Origin: Betaproteobacteria bacterium
Lineage (GTDB): Bacteria > Pseudomonadota > Gammaproteobacteria > Burkholderiales > SG8-41
Length of the DNA: 10,169 bases
Assembly: GCA_025353085.1 (NCBI GenBank)
Contig: JANXRI010000247.1
Location: 1-10,169, forward strand
Direction of reading: 5' to 3'
Numbering within the stretch: position 1 is the first letter of the stretch; every line of letters begins with the position of its first letter. This document shows, one piece after another, positions 1-5,555 of this stretch. A program made the translations under genes and the position numbers. Below the pieces are notes generated by a model. That model searched no databases. It was not told the origin of the DNA and saw only the letters and a list, made by a program, of their open reading frames with translations.

Positions 1-597
1 CTGCAACAACTGCGCTTCGTAATCGTTGACTGTCAGGTAATCGGCCTGGCGCACGAACTCGAGCAATTCTTCGCCGTTGAACATCGGCAATCCCTGACCC
101 GGATCGAACACGAACGGAATACCCGCGGCGTGGAATTCGCGTGCATGCTGCACCATGCCGTCGCGCCCATCGGGCGACACGATCCCGAGCGTGACATCTT
201 TGACGTCGGCGACGTGGTTTTGATGCGAGTGCCCCATCGCGCCGGGATGAAATGCGGTAATCTGATTGTCGTCGAGGTCCGTCGTGATAAACGCCTGCGC
301 CGTGAAAGTCCCGGCAATCTGGCGCACATGCTGCTGCGACAATCCGAGTTTTTCGAGCTGCTGCGCGTAAGGTTGCACATCGTCGCCGACCGTCGCCATG
401 ATTTGCGGCTGGCCACCGAGCAGATCGAGGTTGTAGGCGATGTTGCCCGCGCAGCCGCCAAACTCGCGGCGCATTTCGGGTACCAAAAAAGCGACGTTGA
501 GAATATGCAGTTTTTCGGCAAGGATGTGTTCCCTGAAGCGGCCGGGGAACACCATGATGGTGTCGTACGCGATCGAGCCGCAAATCAAAGTACGCAT
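1..597 (-). CDS. PfkB-family carbohydrate/nucleoside kinase, 3' end outside window
   Basis: The frame is open from an ATG at 597 to base 1 (199 codons, no stop), so the gene continues past the left edge. The protein begins MRTLICGSIAYDTIMVFPGR and has the N-terminal PfkB/ribokinase pattern: an early beta strand with GSIAYD, the substrate-binding glycine motif GGCAGNIAYNL at residues 47-57, then LGG and TVGDD. FDPGQGLP (164-171) and TVNDYEA (189-195) fit the middle of the fold. The ATP-site DTVGAGD-type motif with the catalytic Asp would lie in the missing third; the family is usually about 310 residues. A Shine-Dalgarno GAGGA (605-609) sits 7 bases before the ATG. Similar betaproteobacterial proteins are often labelled adenosine kinase or carbohydrate kinase; the substrate cannot be read from this fragment. 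It is divergent from mscL. Confidence 0.9.
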   Translation of the reverse strand, partial: MRTLICGSIAYDTIMVFPGRFREHILAEKLHILNVAFLVPEMRREFGGCAGNIAYNLDLLGGQPQIMATVGDDVQPYAQQLEKLGLSQQHVRQIAGTFTAQAFITTDLDDNQITAFHPGAMGHSHQNHVADVKDVTLGIVSPDGRDGMVQHAREFHAAGIPFVFDPGQGLPMFNGEELLEFVRQADYLTVNDYEAQLLQ

Positions 598-623
598 GAG
601 AAAGTCCTCGCGCAAAGGCGCAA

Positions 624-632
624 ATTATACCA
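624..632 (-). promoter_or_regulatory. Extended -10 promoter for the PfkB-family kinase gene
   Basis: On the minus strand this reads TGGTATAAT, a perfect TATAAT preceded by the TGN extended -10 element. No good -35 hexamer is found 16-18 bases upstream, which is normal for extended -10 promoters. Transcription would begin near 617, about 20 bases before the ATG at 597. That the promoter is active is inferred. Confidence 0.65.
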
Positions 633-695
633 TCGGCGTCTGCGCTCTCCGGCCTGCCGGGTGCGACGGCGCAGCGCCGGCAGCAAAATCGTTTC

Positions 696-704
696 TGCTA
701 TGAT
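696..704 (+). promoter_or_regulatory. Extended -10 promoter for mscL
   Basis: TGCTATGAT matches an extended -10 element (TGN plus TATGAT, 5 of 6 to consensus). There is no recognisable -35 hexamer in the GC-rich sequence upstream. Start of transcription would be near 711, about 30 bases before the mscL ATG. Function is inferred from consensus and position. Confidence 0.5.
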
Positions 705-740
705 CAACGCGCGCAATCAATGGCGCCAGGAGGAATCGCG

Positions 741-1157
741 ATGTTCGAAGAATTCAAGACGTTTGCAATGCGCGGCAATGTCGTGGACATGGCGGTCGGT
801 GTGATCATCGGCGCCGCGTTTGGAAAAATCGTCGACTCGCTCGTTAAAGATTTGATCATGCCGCCGATCGGGCTTCTGCTCGGCCGCGTCGATTTCACCA
901 ACTTGTTTCTCGTATTGAAGGAGGGCGTGCCCGCGGCTCCTTATCTAACCGTCGAGGCTGCGCAAAAAGCCGGCGCCGTCACGTTTAACTACGGCATCTT
1001 CATCAACACGTGCATCGGCTTCGTGATCGTCGCGTTCGCCGTATTCATGCTGATCCGCGGTATCAATCGTCTGCAGGCGGCCAAACCGGCGGCGCCTGCG
1101 CCCACGCCCGAAGAAATCGTTCTTCTGCGCGAGATACGCGACTCGGTCAAAAAATAA
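741..1157 (+). CDS. mscL: Large-conductance mechanosensitive channel MscL
   Basis: 138 residues (E. coli MscL has 136). MscL is an inner-membrane homopentamer that opens under membrane tension and releases solutes during hypo-osmotic shock. The start MFEEFKTFAMRGNVVDMAVG is the conserved N-terminal amphipathic helix leading into TM1; GVIIGAAFGKIV (20-31) is the glycine/alanine-rich pore-lining segment, followed by DLIMPPIGLLLG (37-48). A periplasmic loop of about 35 residues comes next, then TM2 at roughly 84-106 (YGIFINTCIGFVIVAFAVFM) and a charged cytoplasmic helix EEIVLLREIRDSVKK. An in-frame ATG at 720 exists, but AGGAGGA at 728-734, 6 bases before 741, fixes the start. It is the only plus-strand gene in the window and converges on dgkA with 19 bases between them. 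Confidence 0.97.
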   Translation: MFEEFKTFAMRGNVVDMAVGVIIGAAFGKIVDSLVKDLIMPPIGLLLGRVDFTNLFLVLKEGVPAAPYLTVEAAQKAGAVTFNYGIFINTCIGFVIVAFAVFMLIRGINRLQAAKPAAPAPTPEEIVLLREIRDSVKK

Positions 1158-1176
1158 CCGGTCGGACGCGCCGTTA
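1149..1176 (-). terminator. Probable intrinsic terminator of dgkA
   Basis: Immediately after the dgkA stop, the minus strand reads TAACGG (1176-1171), a 9-base loop, CCGGTTA (1161-1155) and then six T (1154-1149). The arms pair with one bulged G. The stem is short, so efficiency is uncertain, but arm, loop and T-tract order is right for the minus strand. It overlaps the last codons of mscL on the other strand. Confidence 0.45.
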
Positions 1177-1563
1177 CTAGCTGGGCGTCAGGCTGACGCC
1201 ACCGAGCACGAGCATCCACACGACCGCCGCGTTGACGAGACTCAACATGACCGCGGCGCTGCCAAAATCCTTCGCGCGTTTGGCGAGCACGTGATTTTCG
1301 AGCGACACCCGATCGGTGATCGCTTCAATCGCCGAATTTATCAGCTCGACAATCAATACCAGCAAGACGCTCGCGATCATCAACGCTTTGCCGATCGCGC
1401 CGATGTGCATCGAAAACGCGAGCGGTATCAGCGCGAGCGCCAGCACGACCTCGACCCTGAACGCATCCTCGTACTTGAACGCAGCGGCGAAACCGTCGAG
1501 CGAATAAAAAAGCCCGTTCCAGATGCGTTTGATACCGCGCTTGCCTTTTTGGGGACTATGCAT
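1177..1563 (-). CDS. dgkA: Diacylglycerol kinase (prokaryotic, integral membrane)
   Basis: 128 residues, close to the 122 of E. coli DgkA. The enzyme phosphorylates diacylglycerol with ATP to phosphatidic acid, recycling lipid left over from membrane-derived glucan or lipopolysaccharide modification. It is a small three-helix inner-membrane homotrimer. Visible helices are about 37-52, 57-78 and 101-121, after an N-terminal amphipathic segment (GLFYSLDGFAAAFKYEDAFR). The family signature VELINSAIEAITDR (72-85) carries Glu73, Asn76 and Glu80, matching E. coli Glu69, Asn72 and Glu76; Glu32 matches Glu28, and KRAKDFGSAAV (95-105) matches the conserved RAKDMGSAAV. The ATG at 1563 has no strong Shine-Dalgarno (only GACGG, 6 bases upstream). 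It lies 116 bases after the GFA-family gene and may be cotranscribed with it. Confidence 0.95.
   Translation of the reverse strand: MHSPQKGKRGIKRIWNGLFYSLDGFAAAFKYEDAFRVEVVLALALIPLAFSMHIGAIGKALMIASVLLVLIVELINSAIEAITDRVSLENHVLAKRAKDFGSAAVMLSLVNAAVVWMLVLGGVSLTPS
1184..1200. repeat. 7-bp hairpin at the mscL/dgkA convergence
   Basis: GGCGTCA (1184-1190) and TGACGCC (1194-1200) are perfect inverted arms around a 3-base loop. It lies in the last codons of dgkA and 26 bases after the mscL stop. No T-tract follows on the plus strand, so it is not a classical intrinsic terminator for mscL. It could still stabilise the 3' end of either transcript. Confidence 0.4.
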
Positions 1564-1605
1564 AGTACGCCGTCAAAAGTGAATGATCACCATTTTTTAA
1601 TAGCT

Positions 1606-1629
1606 GCCGCGCGGATGACGATGCGCGGC
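1606..1629. repeat. GC-rich 7-bp inverted repeat between the GFA-family gene and dgkA
   Basis: GCCGCGC (1606-1612) and GCGCGGC (1623-1629) pair perfectly around a 10-base loop. It lies 43 bases upstream of dgkA. An A/T-rich run (CATTTTTTAATAG) lies on the dgkA side. Read on the minus strand it is followed by A residues, not T, so it is not a standard terminator. Role unknown. Confidence 0.4.
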
Positions 1630-1679
1630 GCCGCGGCCCTTGCGACAATTCAAAAATCAGCACGGCACCGCACGTCCTG

Positions 1680-2057
1680 TCATGTGCTGCCGGCAAGCGA
1701 CATGGTCTTGCCGTCGACATACCGCACCGGCACCGCCGACACATCGACGCCGTCAAGACAATGGACGTTGACGCCGTAATGGTCGGGCGCGGCGCGTTTG
1801 CGGTGAAACGTGTAAATGCCGCAGGCGCTGCAAAAATAATGCTGCGCGACGCGCGTGTTCCACTGATAAAGGGTCAGCTTGTCTTCGCCTTTAAGGAGCC
1901 TCAAGGCTGACTCGTGGACTTTGTACATGACCGCATTCTTTTTGACGCACAACGTGCAGTCGCACATCGTGAAGTCGTCGAGCGTGCCGGTAATTTCAAA
2001 CTGCACGCTGCGGCAATGGCAGGAGCCTTTAAAACTACCGCTTGGCACTGCGCCCAC
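1680..2057 (-). CDS. GFA-family (CENP-V/Gfa-like) zinc protein
   Basis: 125 residues beginning at a GTG. The sequence has the cysteine pattern of the GFA fold: GSCHC (Cys13, Cys15), MCDCTLC (Cys32, Cys34, Cys37) and FCSACG (Cys76, Cys79), which together bind one or two zinc ions. The family is named after a glutathione-dependent formaldehyde-activating enzyme, but most members have no proven activity, so no reaction is assigned. HYFCSACGIYTFHRK is a typical family core. The start is supported only by a weak GGCGG 5 bases upstream; a GTG three codons further in is an alternative. It follows tpx by 16 bases, so the two are probably cotranscribed, which suggests a thiol or stress role. Confidence 0.88.
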   Translation of the reverse strand: MGAVPSGSFKGSCHCRSVQFEITGTLDDFTMCDCTLCVKKNAVMYKVHESALRLLKGEDKLTLYQWNTRVAQHYFCSACGIYTFHRKRAAPDHYGVNVHCLDGVDVSAVPVRYVDGKTMSLAGST

Positions 2058-2073
2058 TCGCGCCGCCAGAACG

Positions 2074-2574
2074 CTATTTCAGTGCAGCGAGCGCGGCGTC
2101 GTAATCCGGCTCGTTTTTGATTTCTGGCACAAGTTGCGAATATTTGACCTTATCGTTCTCATCGAGCACCACTACTGCACGCGCGGTGACGCCCTGTAAC
2201 GGACCATCGGCGAGATCGACGCCGTATTTGGTGTGAAAATCGCGTCCGCGCAGCGTCGACAGTGAGACCACGTTGTTGATGCCCTCAGCTTCGCAAAATC
2301 GTTTCATCGCGAACGGCAGATCGGCGGAGATTACGAGCACCACCGTATTCGGAAGCGCGCCCGCTTTTTCGTTAAATTTGCGCGTCGAAGTCTGGCAAAC
2401 CGGGGTGTCGAGGCTCGGCACAATGTTAAGAACTTTGCGCTTGCCCGCGAAATCCTTGAGGCTCACGTCTTTCAGATCCTTGCCGGTCAGACGGAAGTCA
2501 GGCGCGGCGTCGCCGGCCTTCAGAAAGTTGCCGGTGACGTTGACGGGATTGCCGCCCAGAGTAACGGTAGCCAT
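2074..2574 (-). CDS. tpx: Thiol peroxidase (atypical 2-Cys peroxiredoxin)
   Basis: 166 residues, the usual Tpx length. It reduces hydrogen and alkyl peroxides using thioredoxin as electron donor, in the cytoplasm or, in some species, the periplasm; no signal peptide is visible here. The peroxidatic cysteine is Cys60 in PSLDTPVCQTSTRKFN, with Thr57 and Pro58 of the active site. The resolving cysteine is Cys94 in FAMKRFCEAEGI, the spacing typical of Tpx. Arg132 in TARAVVVLD is the likely third active-site residue. The start is well supported by AAGGAGA (2581-2587), 6 bases before the ATG. Upstream is A/T-rich sequence suitable for a promoter, but I could not pick a convincing -10/-35 pair and see no OxyR-type site. 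The GFA-family gene follows by 16 bases. Confidence 0.97.
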   Translation of the reverse strand: MATVTLGGNPVNVTGNFLKAGDAAPDFRLTGKDLKDVSLKDFAGKRKVLNIVPSLDTPVCQTSTRKFNEKAGALPNTVVLVISADLPFAMKRFCEAEGINNVVSLSTLRGRDFHTKYGVDLADGPLQGVTARAVVVLDENDKVKYSQLVPEIKNEPDYDAALAALK

Positions 2575-2642
2575 GCGAGATCTCCTTGGTTAATTATTGA
2601 TGTTTCACTAATTCGCGACAGCGGGTTAGTGCCATTCTCACC

Positions 2643-2658
2643 CTCTCCTTCGGGAGAG
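2643..2658. repeat. REP-like hairpin with TTCG tetraloop
   Basis: CTCTCC (2643-2648), the stable tetraloop TTCG, and GGAGAG (2653-2658) make a perfect 6-bp stem. The surrounding sequence, CTCACC before it and GTGCCGGGGG after it, resembles dispersed extragenic palindromes (CCTCTCCC...GGGAGAGG) that I recall from many beta- and gammaproteobacterial genomes. It lies between the gcvPA remnant and tpx. That it is a multi-copy element cannot be tested from one window. Confidence 0.5.
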
Positions 2659-2668
2659 TGCCGGGGGG

Positions 2669-2708
2669 ATTGAGCGTTCCGATTGCCATCCATTATGCAA
2701 CGCTCAAT
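2669..2708. repeat. 10-bp perfect inverted repeat with 20-base spacer
   Basis: ATTGAGCGTT (2669-2678) and AACGCTCAAT (2699-2708) are exact reverse complements. The right arm overlaps a second palindrome, CTCAAT-AA-ATTGAG (2703-2716). The structure lies beside the REP-like hairpin at 2643-2658, between the gcvPA remnant and tpx. There is no T-tract in either direction. It may be part of a compound REP element, the ends of a tiny deleted mobile element, or a processing or termination structure. Confidence 0.5.
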
Positions 2709-2763
2709 AAATTGAGGGTAAGCGCGCGCAGAGGCGACGCCAAAGCGGCTCAGTGGGCGTTGC

Positions 2764-2972
2764 ATGTTTGTCGGCGTAGCGCGCCAGGTCATCGTCACGC
2801 TTGGTTTCGGTCGTGCACACGAGCACTGCGTTGCCGAGTTCGGGATAATCGCCGGTTACGGCGTGGCCGCCAAGTATGCCTTGCGCCTTCACCGCGTGCA
2901 ACACGTGCTACGGGCGCATCCCGAAAATTCGTCGAACATGAACGGCGAGTTCACGCAATGCGTTCGGGCCAC
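2764..2972 (-). pseudogene. gcvPA: Remnant of gcvPA (glycine dehydrogenase subunit 1)
   Basis: In one minus-strand frame, residues reading GPNALRELAVHV appear just after gcvH. Downstream, interrupted by an in-frame TAG at 2910-2908, comes VLHAVKAQGILGG (from 2904) followed by DYPELGNAVLVCTTETK and ending near 2764. This matches the C-terminal region of GcvPA, where family members typically read like VLxALKAQGILGG...DYPELGxALLVCxTE. A short stretch FMFDEF in another frame suggests a frameshift as well. The normal protein is about 450 residues; nearly all of the N-terminal part, with the pyridoxal-phosphate subunit interface, is missing. Position after gcvH is the expected place for gcvPA. The assignment rests on remembered family sequence, not an alignment. 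No start or ribosome-binding site supports a functional product. Confidence 0.75.
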
Positions 2973-2993
2973 CCGGATTCCAACGTTGCCATT

Positions 2994-3383
2994 TCAGTGT
3001 GTATCGGCGTCCGCGATAGCCTGATATGCGGTCGCATCGAGTAGACCCGCCGCTTCATTGACGTCCACAGGTTTCAACTTAAACATCCAGGCGGCGTAAG
3101 CGTTCTGATTGATTTTTTCCGGCGAATCGGCAAGCTCCGCGTTCACGGCAAGAACTTCGCCCGTTACCGGCGCAAAAATATCGGCGGCGGCTTTCACCGA
3201 CTCGACCACCGCACACTCCTCATCCTTCTTTAATTTGCGTCCGACCGCGGGCAGCTCGACAAACACCAGATCGCCCAACGATTCTTGTGCATGATGGGTA
3301 ATGCCGACCGTCACGGTGCCATCGGCTTCCTGCCTGACCCACTCGTGGGATTGCGTGTATTTGAGATCGGCGGGTGTGGTCAT
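2994..3383 (-). CDS. gcvH: Glycine cleavage system H protein
   Basis: 129 residues, the standard length. GcvH carries the lipoyl arm that shuttles the methylamine group from GcvP to GcvT, and in many bacteria it also serves as a lipoyl acceptor or donor. The N-terminus TPADLKYTQSHEWVR is characteristic, as are GITHHAQESLGDLVFVELP (27-45) and the lipoylation site Lys64 in VVESVKAAADIFAPVTGEV. ATG at 3383 is chosen because GGAG (3390-3393) is 6 bases upstream and the product then starts exactly like the family; the frame is open further upstream to 3482 but that extension does not look like GcvH. No gcvT lies upstream and only a gcvPA remnant lies downstream, so the gene stands alone here. All key residues are intact. 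Confidence 0.96.
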   Translation of the reverse strand: MTTPADLKYTQSHEWVRQEADGTVTVGITHHAQESLGDLVFVELPAVGRKLKKDEECAVVESVKAAADIFAPVTGEVLAVNAELADSPEKINQNAYAAWMFKLKPVDVNEAAGLLDATAYQAIADADTH

Positions 3384-3424
3384 GGCGTGCTCCAGAAATG
3401 TTTTAGCCTTGCGGTGCCGCGACA

Positions 3425-3430
3425 ATTTTA
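3425..3430 (-). promoter_or_regulatory. Possible -10 element for gcvH
   Basis: TAAAAT on the minus strand matches 5 of 6 consensus bases and sits in GGATAAAATTG. The initiation site would be about 35 bases before the gcvH ATG. No convincing -35 is present at 17 bases. The rest of the 256-base gap between the DUF3426 gene and gcvH holds no recognisable gene or clear terminator; a CG-alternating run and GAAAC/GAAC units near 3567-3591 are the only notable text. Confidence 0.35.
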
Positions 3431-3639
3431 TCCGAAACTGCGCGTACGCCATTGCGCCTTTGTCGAGCAGCACGCGACCCACGGCATGCGTTCAGAGGCG
3501 TTGTTTGTTAAGTCGATGCGATCACGGGCGCAGCTTCAATCAAAAATAGGGCGGCGACTTTTTACTCGCGCGCGCGAAACGAACGAAACGATAGATGATT
3601 AACATGCTGTTTGATTAGCGGCAGCCGGCCAGTTGCGAA

Positions 3640-4548
3640 TTAGCGCGCGGGCGCGGCAATCAAATCCAACCGAAAACCGGCTGCGCCCAGATCGCCGGTT
3701 TCAAGCTCGAGCCGGATCGTAACCTCCGCATTGGGCGCAATGCCGCTGCGCGGATCGGCACCTGCTGCCAGGTATTCGGCGGGCAGGAATATTCGGCGGG
3801 CAACCGTGTGCTCTTTAGTATTCGTCAGTACGACATCAAGCGCCGGATAGCCAAGTTCGCTCGTCGCATGGTTGCGCAGCGTTGCAGTCAAGGCGATCAG
3901 CCCCGGGTTGGCTGGGTCGAGTGCCTGCATATCATACGCCTCAATGCTGATTTGACGCGGGCGTTGCGGCAGTGCGACCGTGCAACGCAGGAACTCGCAC
4001 ATTTTGTTGAGGGCCGGACGCGCTTCCGGCACGCTCGCTGCGATGTCGCTTCGATAAAAATATGCGGCTTGCGCAGCGAGGCCAAACAGCATGAGCGCGA
4101 CCCCGATAGCCCAGCCACCTTTGCGGCGCTGCCGCGTGTTTACCTCGGGCGCGAGCTTGGCTAACGGCGGTGGCGCGGAGGCCGCAACCTGAGCTTTCAC
4201 ATTCGATATCGAATCGGCTGCGACAGGTTCCACCGGTTCAAAGGGCGCAGCGTCTCCCATCTTTGCAGCGGCAGAAGTCGGTACTGGTGTCGGTATCGGT
4301 GTGGGTACCGGTTGGGCCGACGGTGTATCAGGCACGGCAGCCTGCGCGGGCGCTATGCGTTCGCTCAAGACCTCGACCGCTGGTAGCGCAACAGGCGCCG
4401 TCGACTCAGCCAGCGTCGCCAGCGTCTTGAAGCCGTCGAATACCTGGGCGCAGCGGCCGCACCTGACCATGCCGTGTTGCGCCTGCAACTGCGGCGGCGT
4501 GACGCGGAATTGAGTGCCGCAGTTCGGGCATTGGGTGACGATGCTCAT
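3640..4548 (-). CDS. Zinc-ribbon membrane protein with DUF3426 domain
   Basis: 302 residues. The N-terminus is an MJ0042-type zinc ribbon: CPNC (Cys7, Cys10) and CGRC (Cys30, Cys33), with FRVTPPQLQAQHGMVRCGRC between. A low-complexity Pro/Ala/Val linker follows (about 50-130, including a PTP repeat at 82-91). A single membrane segment lies at about 146-165 (WAIGVALMLFGLAAQAAYFY) after the basic stretch RQRRKGG, giving a cytoplasmic ribbon and an outside C-terminal domain. Residues about 170-302 (CEFLRCTVALPQRP..., then alternating beta strands) are the DUF3426 domain, of unknown function. The only possible start after the prmA stop is the ATG at 4548, without a visible Shine-Dalgarno; prmA ends 21 bases upstream in the same frame, so translational coupling is likely. 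Context with prmA is common in Betaproteobacteria as I recall. Confidence 0.93.
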   Translation of the reverse strand: MSIVTQCPNCGTQFRVTPPQLQAQHGMVRCGRCAQVFDGFKTLATLAESTAPVALPAVEVLSERIAPAQAAVPDTPSAQPVPTPIPTPVPTSAAAKMGDAAPFEPVEPVAADSISNVKAQVAASAPPPLAKLAPEVNTRQRRKGGWAIGVALMLFGLAAQAAYFYRSDIAASVPEARPALNKMCEFLRCTVALPQRPRQISIEAYDMQALDPANPGLIALTATLRNHATSELGYPALDVVLTNTKEHTVARRIFLPAEYLAAGADPRSGIAPNAEVTIRLELETGDLGAAGFRLDLIAAPAR

Positions 4549-4569
4549 GAGTCGCGGGACAGGTGCCGG

Positions 4570-5460
4570 TCAGCGTTTACGGCCACTGATCAATACCCAG
4601 CAATCCTCCTGCTGCGGCGGCTGCAATTCGAACGCTGCCCGATAAGCGTCCTCTACTTCGCTCGCCTGATGCTCCAGCACGCCCGACAACAAAATATGCC
4701 CACCGCGGCGCGTCATGCGCGCAAGCAACGGCGACAACATTTTGAGCGGATTGGCGAGAATATTGGCGACCACGATATCGGCAGGTTCGGGAGCACCGCC
4801 ATCGGCGGCAACAAATTCTATTTGCACGTGATTTTGCATTGCATTATGACGTGCGGCAAGCAGCGCCAGGGGATCGATATCGACGCCGATGGCATGCGCT
4901 GCCCCCAATTTGATAGCGGCAATGGCGAGTATGCCGGAACCGCATCCATAGTCGAGCACTGACTCGCCGCCACGCAAGTTTGCCTCGAGCCATTTTAGGC
5001 ATAACCGCGTCGTCGGGTGGGTGCCGGTGCCGAATGCAAGCCCGGGATCAATGACAAGATTGATGGCGTCCGGCTCGGGCGCCTTATGCCAGGTTGGCAC
5101 TACCCACAAGCGCGACGACACATGCACGGGTTGAAATTGGCTTTGGGTCGCACGCACCCAATCCTGATCCGCGACGTGCGCAGTCGCAAGCGGAACAGCA
5201 GGATCAAGACCGGCGGCCTGCAACGCGGTTCTGACGTCTTCGAGCACGCTGTCGCGCTCTTCAAATAACGCGCTTAAGCGTGACAGTTCCCACTCTGCGC
5301 CGACGGGTTCGCCCGGCTCGCCGAACAGTGCTTGTTCGCCCGTCGTGCCTGCTTGCGCGTCGGTCACATCGACCGACATAGCGCCGGTATCGAGCAAGAC
5401 GTCAGAGAGCGTCTCGACTTTGGCGGCATCAACCGTGAGCGTTATGGACAGCCAGGGCAT
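4570..5460 (-). CDS. prmA: Ribosomal protein L11 methyltransferase
   Basis: 296 residues (E. coli PrmA 293). It trimethylates several amino groups of ribosomal protein L11 using S-adenosylmethionine. The N-terminal substrate-recognition domain runs from MPWLSITLTV to about residue 95, followed by the linker region with DQDWVRATQSQFQPV (99-112). The class I methyltransferase domain includes the family signature DPGLAFGTGTHPTT (138-151), the SAM-binding motif VLDYGCGSGILAIAA (168-182), the acidic residue motif GVDIDPLAL (192-200) and the NILANPL motif (233-239). An in-frame TGA lies immediately before the ATG, so this start is firm, though no Shine-Dalgarno is visible. It is 95 bases downstream of accC and 21 bases before the DUF3426 gene. 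Confidence 0.97.
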   Translation of the reverse strand: MPWLSITLTVDAAKVETLSDVLLDTGAMSVDVTDAQAGTTGEQALFGEPGEPVGAEWELSRLSALFEERDSVLEDVRTALQAAGLDPAVPLATAHVADQDWVRATQSQFQPVHVSSRLWVVPTWHKAPEPDAINLVIDPGLAFGTGTHPTTRLCLKWLEANLRGGESVLDYGCGSGILAIAAIKLGAAHAIGVDIDPLALLAARHNAMQNHVQIEFVAADGGAPEPADIVVANILANPLKMLSPLLARMTRRGGHILLSGVLEHQASEVEDAYRAAFELQPPQQEDCWVLISGRKR

Positions 5461-5555
5461 TCAAAGAGCCGAATAAAAGACTGGATCGAAGTGGCACGTG
5501 CGCCTGGCATCGACTTTTTTCGCTGCGGGTGCTGGCATTTGCCGTCACACTGCGA

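Noticed and set aside
130..804. Plus-strand open frame of 224 codons over the PfkB-family gene and running into mscL
   Set aside because: It lies opposite a clear kinase frame and overlaps the promoter region and the mscL start; the product is arginine-rich and family-less.
1644..1680. Intrinsic terminator after the GFA-family gene
   Set aside because: GTGCG and CGTGC arms followed by GATTTTTG look suggestive on the minus strand, but two of five pairs would be G-U, so the stem is too weak to list.
2576..2630. Promoter of tpx
   Set aside because: The A/T-rich sequence contains AATAAT-like text, but no hexamer pair with acceptable spacing and no recognisable OxyR site, so I did not list one.
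3384..3482. N-terminal extension of gcvH, or a gcvT 3' remnant
   Set aside because: The 33 extra residues do not resemble GcvH, and a good Shine-Dalgarno precedes the inner ATG. The stretch FRIKLSRHRKAKTF only faintly recalls a GcvT C-terminus, too little to claim.
3567..3591. CG-alternating run followed by GAAAC/GAAC units as a tandem repeat or protein-binding array
   Set aside because: Too short and irregular, and it has no flanking structure; likely chance in a GC-rich gap.
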